NCBI GenBank assembly: GCA_029881435.1 | Contig: JAOUMR010000019.1 | Span: 1-42,630 of the forward strand | DNA length: 42,630 nt | Source: Nitrospira sp. | Lineage (GTDB): Bacteria; Nitrospirota; Nitrospiria; Nitrospirales; Nitrospiraceae | Direction of reading: 5' to 3' | Shown here: in pieces, positions 8,563 to 16,330 of the stretch | Position numbering within the stretch: the stretch's first letter is position 1 | Layout of the letters: every line of letters starts with the position of its first letter | Made by a program: the position numbers and the translations under genes | Notes under the pieces: model-generated | Seen by the model: only the letters and a program-made list of their open reading frames with translations | What the model was told of the DNA's origin: nothing | The model's database searches: none

Positions 8563-9276
8563 ATGGATTGGTTACGGGAACCAGGGTTTTTCGGGACTCA
8601 TGCCACGATCGGAGCGGATTTAAGTCAGCTGATGGCGACGCTGTTTACCGGGTTATTCATCGTCGGGTGGTTCCAAGCTCGAAGGCGACAGGCTGATGCG
8701 CACCATTGGCTGATGCTGGGCGGCATGATTTCCATGCTCAGCTTCTTCATCGCCTATTATCTGTTTCGACAGCTTGGCGTCCTGGCGTTTGAGGGGAAAG
8801 AAGGATTTGGTGGTTCGCAGTCACTCTATGATTATGTCTTTATTCCGGTGCTCACACTCCACATCATTCTTGTCATCATCGGTCTGATCATGGCGGTCTA
8901 TATGATTGTGTTGGGCTTTCGTTCGCAGCAGTTCATCGATGGCATTCGATCTCTTCGAGAATCCCAGGTACTCACGACATGGAAAAAGATCGGCCTCATT
9001 TTCGGTGGGATTGCCACGGTCGTGCTCGGGCTCTTTTTCTCGCGTGTTGTGGCGGCGGGGTTTTCGATGCGGAAGCTGGAAGTCTATCTGGTGTTTCTTC
9101 TTCTAGTGGCGTTCGTGTTTGCGATCGAGATGACCATTCAACGGATTTGGCCTGATGGGGCAAAGCGACATCGGGCGCTCGGTCGGTTCACGATGGTTAT
9201 CTATTGCGTGTTGTTCGTCACCGGGAGCTTTACGTACACGATGCTGTATGTCCTTTACCCAGGGAAGATTGGATAG
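8563..9276 (+). CDS. DUF420-type polytopic membrane protein (CtaM-like)
   Basis: This 237-residue protein has about six or seven hydrophobic segments and conserved-looking histidines (AHHWLM, TLHIIL, RHRALGR). It resembles the DUF420 family, one member of which (CtaM of Staphylococcus) is needed for function of a haem-copper oxidase. It begins a run of closely spaced plus-strand genes leading to a bd-like oxidase at 10875, which fits a role in oxidase assembly or haem handling; that role is inference. The ribosome site is weak. Confidence 0.65.
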   Translation: MDWLREPGFFGTHATIGADLSQLMATLFTGLFIVGWFQARRRQADAHHWLMLGGMISMLSFFIAYYLFRQLGVLAFEGKEGFGGSQSLYDYVFIPVLTLHIILVIIGLIMAVYMIVLGFRSQQFIDGIRSLRESQVLTTWKKIGLIFGGIATVVLGLFFSRVVAAGFSMRKLEVYLVFLLLVAFVFAIEMTIQRIWPDGAKRHRALGRFTMVIYCVLFVTGSFTYTMLYVLYPGKIG

Positions 9277-9285
9277 CCCATTGAG

Positions 9286-9780
9286 ATGCTGACGTGCGGC
9301 TGTGGTCGTTGGATGCATACAGAGGGGATCGAAGAACGGATGAACTCCGAAGGTGCGCCTCAGGGGTTCATCCGATCGGAGTGCCGAGGTTGTGGGCTGA
9401 CGGTCGGTGTTGATGTGCCGGAGGGGCAGGCCGATGGGCTTGTCGATCGAATGTTGTGGACCGATGACGCATTGCACCGATTGGATCGCATGCCGCCGTA
9501 TCTGGCTGTGCTGGTCCGGGAAGACGTGGAGCACGATATCCGTCGTCACGGTCAGCGCGTCGTCACGCTTGATACGCTGCTACGTTCACGAACTGGGGAG
9601 CGTATTGAATGGGACTCTGAAGCGGAAGGGCGCTTGAAACGAGTGCCGGCTCCGGTTCGTGCCATGGCGCGGATCGAGCTTGAGCGGACAGCTGCGGATC
9701 GCGGCCTATCACGTGTGACGGTAGCTCTGATGGAAGAGGTCAAGGCCAAGTATTTTGGAATGGGGGCTCAAAAAGCTTAA
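9286..9780 (+). CDS. Zinc-ribbon plus PCP_red-domain protein
   Basis: A soluble 164-residue protein. The N-terminus has CGC (residues 4-6) and CRGC (about 33-36), a likely four-cysteine metal site. The C-terminal 60 residues, from IEWDSEAEGRLKRVPAPVR to the end, match the PCP_red helical domain best known from the C-terminus of light-independent protochlorophyllide reductase subunit B and also found alone in non-photosynthetic bacteria. Function is unknown; the setting next to an oxidase gene suggests tetrapyrrole or redox-protein maturation. It starts nine bases after the previous gene. Confidence 0.65.
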   Translation: MLTCGCGRWMHTEGIEERMNSEGAPQGFIRSECRGCGLTVGVDVPEGQADGLVDRMLWTDDALHRLDRMPPYLAVLVREDVEHDIRRHGQRVVTLDTLLRSRTGERIEWDSEAEGRLKRVPAPVRAMARIELERTAADRGLSRVTVALMEEVKAKYFGMGAQKA

Positions 9781-9798
9781 GGCGGGGCAAGAGCGACG

Positions 9799-10869
9799 AT
9801 GTTGCACAGAATGGCATTACGAGTGCTTCCGAGTCTGAGTCTGGCGGTGACGGAAGATTCTGTACGCCGAAAAAAGCGGATCGTGATGTTCTTACCCGGG
9901 CTGATCGCCTTTGGGGTGTATCGGCTGGCGAAGTACCTTGTGCCGATCACGGATCCCCTCGTGCTCTTGGCGGTCAGCAGTATGGTAGCAATGGTCACGG
10001 CACTCTTGGCCTATCGGGTTGGGCGTGCAGTACCCTGGTCTTCCATTGTGAGTCAAGACGGCTGGCATCTCCTCGGCTGGTTGGTCGGTTGGATCGGTGC
10101 CGCATATGGCATTCAGCTATCTCTGTTGGTTCTGACCTTATTATGGATCATGCACTACAGTTACCTCCAGCACCCTGAGGGGCCGGCGATGATGGCGATC
10201 ATCATCTCCTGCACGTCCGTTGCGCGCGATGCGTTTGAAATCGGGCATGTGCGTAAGCTTTCAGTGTTGGGCCGGCCGTTTCTCACTTTCCCGGATGGAG
10301 AGCAGTTTCGCCTGTTGGTGCAGCGCCGGGCTTTGCAATTGGGGCCCTGGGCCGTGGTGGGTCTGGGGATCGGTGCGATTGCGTCGTTGTCTGGGGTGGT
10401 GATCGTCGATGCACACAACGCCGCCCTGGTCCAGCTGCTGGGCGTGACGATTCTGGGTGGTGGCCTCGCCCTTTGCGCGTATTTAGGAGGGCTGAATCCA
10501 TCCACCTCTTGGGTACACACCTTCCGTCAGACGACACCGGCTGAATTGCTGAAATATTGGTGGTGGCCTGGGATGGCGTTTGCCTCTACCTATTATCTCG
10601 TGGCCATGGGGCTCGTGTTATTTGTTGCGAGGCAGCCGGTGATTACGTTGGGTGTAGCCGCTGCAATGGGTGCGTTTGTGGCGGCCATGATGGGTGTGTA
10701 CGGATACTACCTGGGGCATCGCCGTTACGTGGAAAACGAAGAGGCTCCACAACTTTCGAGCGGTATGTTGCGCTGTCCTTTCGTGATGGGGATTCTTGGA
10801 AAACAGGTTAGTTCGCCCCAACGTGTTGGGGCAGAGTTGGCCTTCGAGAAGAACGGAATAAAGGGGTAA
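9799..10869 (+). CDS. Polytopic membrane protein of unknown function
   Basis: A 356-residue protein with about eight hydrophobic segments, an Arg/Lys-rich cytoplasmic N-terminus and a soluble C-terminal tail after YGYYLGHRRYVE. I do not recognise the family. Motifs that may matter are IMHYSYLQHPEGP and the soluble loop GRPFLTFPDGEQFRLLVQRR. It sits 18 bases after the PCP_red gene and five bases before oxidase paralogue 1, so it is almost certainly co-transcribed with both and may be a partner subunit or assembly factor. Confidence 0.7.
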   Translation: MLHRMALRVLPSLSLAVTEDSVRRKKRIVMFLPGLIAFGVYRLAKYLVPITDPLVLLAVSSMVAMVTALLAYRVGRAVPWSSIVSQDGWHLLGWLVGWIGAAYGIQLSLLVLTLLWIMHYSYLQHPEGPAMMAIIISCTSVARDAFEIGHVRKLSVLGRPFLTFPDGEQFRLLVQRRALQLGPWAVVGLGIGAIASLSGVVIVDAHNAALVQLLGVTILGGGLALCAYLGGLNPSTSWVHTFRQTTPAELLKYWWWPGMAFASTYYLVAMGLVLFVARQPVITLGVAAAMGAFVAAMMGVYGYYLGHRRYVENEEAPQLSSGMLRCPFVMGILGKQVSSPQRVGAELAFEKNGIKG

Positions 10870-10874
10870 GAGGT

Positions 10875-12749
10875 ATGGGGCGAGTAGGTCGGGTGGTACG
10901 TTCCGTGTTCGGTGCCGCTATTGGCATCGCCTTTCTTGCGATCGCGATGGGATACATGTGGAACGGCCCTGCTCTGTCCTTTGCGGAGTCTTCGGTCGAT
11001 GTCTATTTCGGGACGGAGGGCACCCCACAAGGCCCTGCGGCTCCAGCTCCTCACGAAACCGTCTATCCGCAGATCAGTTCGTTGGACAGTCGAGTGCTCA
11101 TATGGTTCGTGACCCAGCAACATACGTATTTCGGCGGGTTTGTTCTCGCGCTTCCGTTGTTTTGCGCGCTGATCGAGTTCCTTGGATTAACAACGAAGAA
11201 GCCGGCGTTGGCGCTGCGCTACGACGGCCTGGCACGAGATCTTGCGAAGGTCGCCGTGCTGGCCCTATCCGTGACCGCACTTATCGGTAGCCTGATGCTC
11301 ACTCTGTTCATCACGCTCTATCCCAGTTTCATGAGCTACATGGGCGGGACATTCAAGGCATTCATGCCGCTCTACGCCGCGGTGTTGGTCGGAGAAGCGT
11401 TCCTACTAATCGTCTACTACTACAGCTGGAATCGGATGGCCGAGCGAGGCCTGAAGTGGATCCACGCGGCGATCGGCATCTTCGCGAACATCATAGGCAC
11501 CGCGTTACTGATGCTGGCGAACTCCTGGTCCTCCTTCATGATGTCGCCGGCCGGAGTGGATGCACAGGGGAGGTTTTTAGGGAACATCTGGCATCTCTTG
11601 CATTCCGCTCTCTGGAACCCCTTGAACGTCCACCGGTTTCTCGCGGACATCATGTCTGGTGGAGCCGTTGTGCTGGCGTATGCCTGTTATCGGTTTTTTA
11701 CCAGCAAGACCGACGAAGAACGAGCCTACTTTGACTGGGTGGGCTATGTCTTTTTGTTTGTCACGGTGTGCGCGCTTCTTCCCATGCCGATCGCAGGGTA
11801 CTGGCTGATGAAATCGGTGTTCGTGTTTCGTCAGACCATGGGTGTCACGATGATGGGTGGGTTGCTTACGTGGCTGTTTGTGGTTCAGGCGCTCCTGATC
11901 GGAGTCCTCTTTTTAGGGATCAACTACTATCTCTGGCAGAGTATGGCGAGGATCAAGGGAGGGGAACGGTATCAGCCCTATTACCAACTTTTGTTGGGCG
12001 TTCTGATGTTGGCACTCTTCATTTGGCTGACGCCGCACACCCTACTGATGTCTGCCACCGAGGTGAAAGCCATGGGAGGCGCTCAGCATCCCGTGATCGG
12101 CAACTATGGAGTGATGTCGGCCAAGAATGGTGCCGTCAATATCATGATTCTCGTCACCGCACTCAGCTTCTTGTATTATCGTCGCGCGAACCGAACGATG
12201 ACCATCTCGTGGGTCTGGACCGGAAATACGCTGATCACGGTACTCTATGTCGTTGGTGTGTTGAATGTGATCTGGTTGTCCATCTATGGGTTTTACTTGC
12301 CGGCCAAAGTCCGTGTCGGGCTTTCAGCTCCGCAAGCCCTTACGACGTTGACCGTGATTATAGTTGGGGTGGTGGTCAACCGTTTGATGCTTCGAGGCGC
12401 TGTGGTGCATGGACCGATTCAGTGGGGGAAGATCCCGCTGCGAGGCATGGTCGGATTATTTGGGCTAGCGGCGTCCTTCAGTTGGGTCATGGGTTTGATG
12501 GGCTACATTCGTTCCTCGGGACGTTTGTCCTGGCATGTCAGCGAGCTGATGGCGGATGTCTCCCCATGGGCCTTTACCCCGGACCTTCAATACGCCACGA
12601 AAATGGTGACTCTGAATATGGTGGTGTTCTGGGCGGCAGTTCTCGTGTTGTTTTGGATGTGTCAGAGGGGGCAGCAGCCTGCGATGGGTGAGGAATTCCA
12701 AGCGGAACAGGCTCCTTTACTCTCGCCTGTTCCCTCGCAAGAAACCTAA
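10875..12749 (+). CDS. Cytochrome bd-like oxidase subunit, paralogue 1 (diverged)
   Basis: A large membrane protein (624 residues, about 14 hydrophobic spans) homologous along its length to the protein at 16331. Both share a CydA-like N-terminal helix with a conserved His (H83 in TQQHTYFGG), ANSWSSFMMSPAG, WNPLNVHRF, WLTPHTLLMS and HPVIGNYGVMSAKNGAVN. It differs from paralogue 2 at a signature helix: H182 there is P165 here, and GWDKM becomes SWNRM. It begins with a signal-anchor-like helix and a Pro-rich linker. Proteins of this kind were proposed as a terminal oxidase in Nitrospira; whether this copy reduces oxygen is uncertain. Confidence 0.8.
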   Translation: MGRVGRVVRSVFGAAIGIAFLAIAMGYMWNGPALSFAESSVDVYFGTEGTPQGPAAPAPHETVYPQISSLDSRVLIWFVTQQHTYFGGFVLALPLFCALIEFLGLTTKKPALALRYDGLARDLAKVAVLALSVTALIGSLMLTLFITLYPSFMSYMGGTFKAFMPLYAAVLVGEAFLLIVYYYSWNRMAERGLKWIHAAIGIFANIIGTALLMLANSWSSFMMSPAGVDAQGRFLGNIWHLLHSALWNPLNVHRFLADIMSGGAVVLAYACYRFFTSKTDEERAYFDWVGYVFLFVTVCALLPMPIAGYWLMKSVFVFRQTMGVTMMGGLLTWLFVVQALLIGVLFLGINYYLWQSMARIKGGERYQPYYQLLLGVLMLALFIWLTPHTLLMSATEVKAMGGAQHPVIGNYGVMSAKNGAVNIMILVTALSFLYYRRANRTMTISWVWTGNTLITVLYVVGVLNVIWLSIYGFYLPAKVRVGLSAPQALTTLTVIIVGVVVNRLMLRGAVVHGPIQWGKIPLRGMVGLFGLAASFSWVMGLMGYIRSSGRLSWHVSELMADVSPWAFTPDLQYATKMVTLNMVVFWAAVLVLFWMCQRGQQPAMGEEFQAEQAPLLSPVPSQET

Positions 12750-12757
12750 GAAAGGGA

Positions 12758-13420
12758 ATGACGTCTATGGAGCGCCGTGTGTCGATGTATGCTGCAATTG
12801 TTCTGGGGCTCATTACGACTGTTTGTGTTTGGCAGGGCCCTGCAGCGGCCGAAGGACAGGTGTTGGTATTGGAAGATTTTCAGGCCAAGGAAGCTGATGG
12901 ATTTCCTTCGCAGTGGGATCACGAAAATCAGCGAAGTCAATCGAAAGGGCGTGACGCGTATAAGGTGCAGGCGGAGAATGGGGCCAGCTTCCTCTCAGCT
13001 AAAGATGCAGGCCAGCGGATCAAAAAAAAGAAAATCGATTGGGATCCTAAAGCGTATCCGATCCTGACCTGGCGATGGCGTCTCAATAAGGCTTCGAGTG
13101 GGACCGAACCACTTGCCGCCGTCTATGCTTCCCTAGACACCGATCTGCTCTTCATCCCTGTTTTTACGAAATACGTGTGGAGTAGTTCCAAACCCGAAGG
13201 CACGTTCACGGAAGGCGGTATGTTCAGCGGTTCGGAAATCGTCGTGCAGAGTGGGACGAAGGAAATCGGGCAGTGGTTTGAAGAACGGGTCAACGTGTAC
13301 GATGATTTTAAACGAATTCACGAGCATGAGCCGGCGGCGAAGGCCTGGGGCATCTCGATCATCGCGGCTCCCGGTGTCGAGATCGATTTTGGCCCGCTGA
13401 TTGCTGCTCCAGTCAACTAG
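12758..13420 (+). CDS. DUF3047-family periplasmic protein
   Basis: A secreted protein of 220 residues with a signal peptide ending near AAAEG (about residue 33). The body, with GFPSQWDHE, TWRWRLNK and a C-terminal beta-rich part with WGISIIA, matches DUF3047 proteins, which have a predicted beta-sandwich fold and no assigned activity. It starts nine bases after oxidase paralogue 1, so it belongs to that operon; ATG 12767 is an equally good start. A role in the periplasmic part of the oxidase complex is inference. Confidence 0.72.
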   Translation: MTSMERRVSMYAAIVLGLITTVCVWQGPAAAEGQVLVLEDFQAKEADGFPSQWDHENQRSQSKGRDAYKVQAENGASFLSAKDAGQRIKKKKIDWDPKAYPILTWRWRLNKASSGTEPLAAVYASLDTDLLFIPVFTKYVWSSSKPEGTFTEGGMFSGSEIVVQSGTKEIGQWFEERVNVYDDFKRIHEHEPAAKAWGISIIAAPGVEIDFGPLIAAPVN

Positions 13421-13456
13421 GAATCTGGATTCTCAGACTCGGGAAGGATTCGAGCT

Positions 13457-13819
13457 GTGGTGACGAAAGGAAAGGCGTTCGATATTGCTCTAGGGATGGC
13501 CGTGATGGGTACTGTCGGTACGCTCATCGGCCAGACGATGGGTGGTGGGCTGATGCCGCTGGCTATCGCCATTGGAGTCGTGCTCGGAGTTGTGATTGGC
13601 TTTCTTGGCGGCCGTCGATTTCTTGTCAGTATCCTAGCGGGGACGGTCATCGGCGGCGTATTAGCCTGGCTGATGGCGGGTGTTGATCGTATCTGGGTCG
13701 GCGCCGGAGCTGGAGCTGCCATGGGAGGATTTCTTGGTGTGCAGATTTCAATGTTGCTTGATGTGCGCGCTGCGAGGAAGGCGGCGACCGAACAGGGGCA
13801 GACATCGGCATCGTCGTAG
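13457..13819 (+). CDS. Small glycine-rich membrane protein
   Basis: A 120-residue protein starting at GTG 13457 behind GGAAGGA. It consists of three or four hydrophobic segments packed with Gly, Ala and Met (GTVGTLIGQTMGG, GVVLGVVIGFLGG, GAGAGAAMGGFLGVQ), giving GxxxG-type helix-packing repeats, then a short charged tail. I do not recognise the family. It lies between the DUF3047 and FGE-like genes on the same strand and is likely part of the same unit. Confidence 0.62.
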   Translation: MVTKGKAFDIALGMAVMGTVGTLIGQTMGGGLMPLAIAIGVVLGVVIGFLGGRRFLVSILAGTVIGGVLAWLMAGVDRIWVGAGAGAAMGGFLGVQISMLLDVRAARKAATEQGQTSASS

Positions 13820-13848
13820 CTTGTGATGACACGGCTGTAGAGGTATTT

Positions 13849-14742
13849 GTGGAAAATAAGGGTGTTCTCATCGGGTCCATCATCTTTGTCTTTGCCTCAT
13901 TTTTTCTGATGATCGGCCTGCTGGGCTATGAGTCATATAAGGCGAAGCAAATGAAAGAGCTTGCTGCATCGATCAAGTCGGAAGCTCGACCGACGGCGGG
14001 TAGCGTGCCGCTTCATGACTTCTCGATGTACAAGACGAAGATTGGGGATGAAGGTCGAGAAATGGTTCAGATCCCTGAAGGTCCGTTTACGATGGGGAGC
14101 AACGATGGTGATCCGGACGAGGCTCCCGAGCATCAAGTCTACCTAAAGGGGTTCTATCTCGACCGAAAAGAAGTCACGCAAGACGAATACATGCGGTTTG
14201 CGAAGATGACCAAGCGGGCTAAGCCAAGGATCGAGGTGTTCGACGACGACCAGTCGAAGATTTTGAAGCCGGAATTCTCGGCGATGAGTGTTTCGTGGGA
14301 TGAGGCGGTAGCCTACTGCAAGTGGGCTGGCAAGCGGCTTCCCACGGAGGCTGAATGGGAGAAGGCTGGTCGTGGTGAAAGCAGGAGGACATACCCATGG
14401 GGAGACAAATTTGTCTCCAAAGCCTCCAATGTGGACGGCAGCGAGGACGGCTATAAGTATTTGGCGCCACCTGGATCGTTCGAGGCAGGACGAAGTCCCT
14501 ATGGCCTCTATGATATGACGGGCAACGTTGCCGAGTGGGTTGAAGACTCTTACGACGAACACTATTACAAGAAATCACCATTTCGTGACCCTCAAGGGCC
14601 AGAGAGCGCAGACCTCAAAGTTGTCCGCGGAGGTTCATGGCGGGAAACCGAACATGCTGCAAGGTTGTCTAAGCGATTCGCGGCCAAGCATTGGCGGACA
14701 GACGTGACAATCGGCATTCGTTGCGCAAGTGATCTTGAATAA
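13849..14742 (+). CDS. Formylglycine-generating-enzyme (SUMF1)-like protein, copy 1
   Basis: This 297-residue protein has an N-terminal signal anchor (residues 5-25) and an FGE-sulfatase domain: VQIPEGPFTMGS, EVTQDEYMRFA, VSWDEAVAYCKWAGKRLPTE, YGLYDMTGNVAEWV and VRGGSW. The RGGSW block and what follows lack the paired cysteines that make true formylglycine-generating enzymes catalytic, so it is more likely a structural or binding FGE-fold protein, as is common in anaerobic and nitrifier respiratory clusters. The start is GTG behind GAGGT. A second copy follows after 28 bases. Confidence 0.82.
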   Translation: MENKGVLIGSIIFVFASFFLMIGLLGYESYKAKQMKELAASIKSEARPTAGSVPLHDFSMYKTKIGDEGREMVQIPEGPFTMGSNDGDPDEAPEHQVYLKGFYLDRKEVTQDEYMRFAKMTKRAKPRIEVFDDDQSKILKPEFSAMSVSWDEAVAYCKWAGKRLPTEAEWEKAGRGESRRTYPWGDKFVSKASNVDGSEDGYKYLAPPGSFEAGRSPYGLYDMTGNVAEWVEDSYDEHYYKKSPFRDPQGPESADLKVVRGGSWRETEHAARLSKRFAAKHWRTDVTIGIRCASDLE

Positions 14743-14770
14743 ATGAACAGAGCTTCGCGGCTAGATTGGT

Positions 14771-15667
14771 ATGTTAGAAGCTAAGTTTAAACTGATGTTT
14801 CTGTTGGTAGTACTGGCGTGTGCTGCCATGCCTATCGTTGCGATTCTGCGAGGTACGACCACGACCCCGTATGAGAAGTCGACACCCGGAAGCAGCACCG
14901 AAGCTGATCCAGAGACAGACGCCGCTTCCGGAGAGGAGCCAATTCAGGAAGAAGTGGTCACCATTCCATCTGGGCCGTTCGTTCGTGGAACGAATGGCGG
15001 TGGATTCGACGAACAACCACAGCGGACCATCTTCCTTGATGTCTTTTCGATCGATCGCTACGAAGTGACCAACCATCAATACCAACAATTTGTTGTGGCT
15101 ACCGGTCATCGAAAGCCAGGGTTGCCTTCGCGCTATGCCAAGAGTGGTAGCAAGGTGCGGGGCGTCAATCAGCCAGCTGTCTATGTTTCGTGGGAAGATG
15201 CAGCGGAATACTGTCGGTGGAGAGGTAAGCGGCTCCCGACTGAAGCGGAATGGGAGAAGGCTATGCGCGGTTCGGACGGGAGGCTCTGGCCATGGGGGAA
15301 TGATGAGCAGCCTCATAGCGCAAATTGGGCCCGCGTACAGGACGGCCATGAGGTCTCTGCACGGGTGGGGACATTTGCGACTGATAAGAGTCCGTATGGA
15401 GTTATGGATGGGGCCGGTAATGTCATCGAATGGGTGGCTGATTGGTACAACGAGACCTATTACAAGGATTCTCCGGAACAGAATCCTCAAGGTCCCGAGT
15501 ATGGAACCTATCGTGTGCTTAGAGGTGGGGGCTATACGACGACCGGTTTGGATATCCGGATTACCAGCAGGAGCAAGATGATGCCGGATTTTCGAGATGA
15601 GACGATTGGGTTTCGCTGCGCAATTTTAAAGGTGGAAGCACACGAAAGCGGAGAGGAAAACATGTGA
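14771..15667 (+). CDS. Formylglycine-generating-enzyme (SUMF1)-like protein, copy 2
   Basis: A 298-residue relative of the gene just upstream, again membrane-anchored by an N-terminal helix and followed by a low-complexity Ser/Thr/Glu linker (residues 30-60). The FGE domain shows VTIPSGPFVRGT, EVTNHQYQQFV, VSWEDAAEYCRWRGKRLPTE, GNVIEWVADW and LRGGGY. The catalytic cysteine positions are again missing. The tandem pair probably arose by duplication. A role in assembling or stabilising periplasmic respiratory proteins is inferred from position only. Confidence 0.82.
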   Translation: MLEAKFKLMFLLVVLACAAMPIVAILRGTTTTPYEKSTPGSSTEADPETDAASGEEPIQEEVVTIPSGPFVRGTNGGGFDEQPQRTIFLDVFSIDRYEVTNHQYQQFVVATGHRKPGLPSRYAKSGSKVRGVNQPAVYVSWEDAAEYCRWRGKRLPTEAEWEKAMRGSDGRLWPWGNDEQPHSANWARVQDGHEVSARVGTFATDKSPYGVMDGAGNVIEWVADWYNETYYKDSPEQNPQGPEYGTYRVLRGGGYTTTGLDIRITSRSKMMPDFRDETIGFRCAILKVEAHESGEENM

Positions 15668-15672
15668 AGAAA

Positions 15673-15777
15673 TTAGAGAAAATCAAAGTAGTATAGGATC
15701 AAAAACACGGCCAAAATGATGTTGACAACCATACCGACCAAAACTATAATGTCAAACACTTTTGAGTTCTTCGTCAC
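15673..15777 (-). CDS. Single-span membrane microprotein (34 residues)
   Basis: A GTG start at 15777 is preceded by AGGAG five bases upstream and opens a 34-residue frame: a short polar N-terminus (TKNSK) and one long hydrophobic helix ending in aromatic residues (LYYFDFL). It lies on the minus strand, tail to tail with the second FGE-like gene. Size and shape recall small subunits such as CydX, CydS or CcoQ, but there is no sequence match I can claim. The good ribosome site and clean helix argue that it is real. Confidence 0.5.
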   Translation of the reverse strand: MTKNSKVFDIIVLVGMVVNIILAVFLILYYFDFL

Positions 15778-15902
15778 GGTTTCTCCTGTTGTTTCGCACA
15801 CAAACGACGAAATTTGATAACACAGGGCTGGATGCCTGTCAAGAAAACGCAAGAATTCTGAATTACCCACCAATCTATATCTGATTTGGAGCAAGCACTA
15901 CG

Positions 15903-16028
15903 ATGGCAACATCTACTACTCCCGACAGCGACCTCAAAATAAAAATAGGCAAGATGATTTTTTACATCACCTGTGCCGTGGGTTTATGGTTTTTCTATTG
16001 GTTCGCTGGAATTCAGTGTCCTTGTTGA
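15903..16028 (+). CDS. Single-span membrane microprotein ending in CPC (41 residues)
   Basis: ATG 15903, with GGAG about 11 bases upstream, begins a 41-residue frame: a polar start (ATSTTPDSDLKIKIGK), one aromatic-rich transmembrane helix (IFYITCAVGLWFFYWFAG) and a C-terminal IQCPC. The two terminal cysteines as C-P-C could hold a metal, a haem thiol or a disulfide. It sits in the gap before oxidase paralogue 2. I know of no named family. That it is translated is likely but unproven. Confidence 0.5.
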   Translation: MATSTTPDSDLKIKIGKMIFYITCAVGLWFFYWFAGIQCPC

Positions 16029-16114
16029 GCTAGCAAAATTAGTCATGACTTCGAGATGTTATGCCGCGTAGCTTTTTTGGCTGATAAACGCCGTTAGTAG
16101 AGGAGAAGAGTGAA

Positions 16115-16246
16115 ATGAGCGCGCTGAATAATCCTGTCATTGCTGTAATTGTCTCTCTGATTATCGCGGTTGGCTACTTTACGCTAGTCGATCATTATTT
16201 GATGGATATGCAGGGGCTGGACTACTGGTACTTGTTCCGTCAGTAA
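16115..16246 (+). CDS. Single-span membrane microprotein (43 residues)
   Basis: ATG 16115 follows AGAGGAGAAGAG, a good ribosome site. The 43-residue product is one hydrophobic helix (VIAVIVSLIIAVGYFTLV) followed by a polar, aromatic C-terminus (GLDYWYLFRQ). It is the gene immediately before bd-like oxidase paralogue 2, 84 bases apart and on the same strand, the classic position of a small oxidase subunit. Membership of the oxidase complex is inference. Confidence 0.6.
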   Translation: MSALNNPVIAVIVSLIIAVGYFTLVDHYLMDMQGLDYWYLFRQ

Positions 16247-16330
16247 GCACAAGTGATGTAGTCAGGGTTTCTGAGAAGTTTCGTAAGTTTATTACAATTT
16301 TAACGTTCAGTGCGTCTAAGGAGGTATTCC

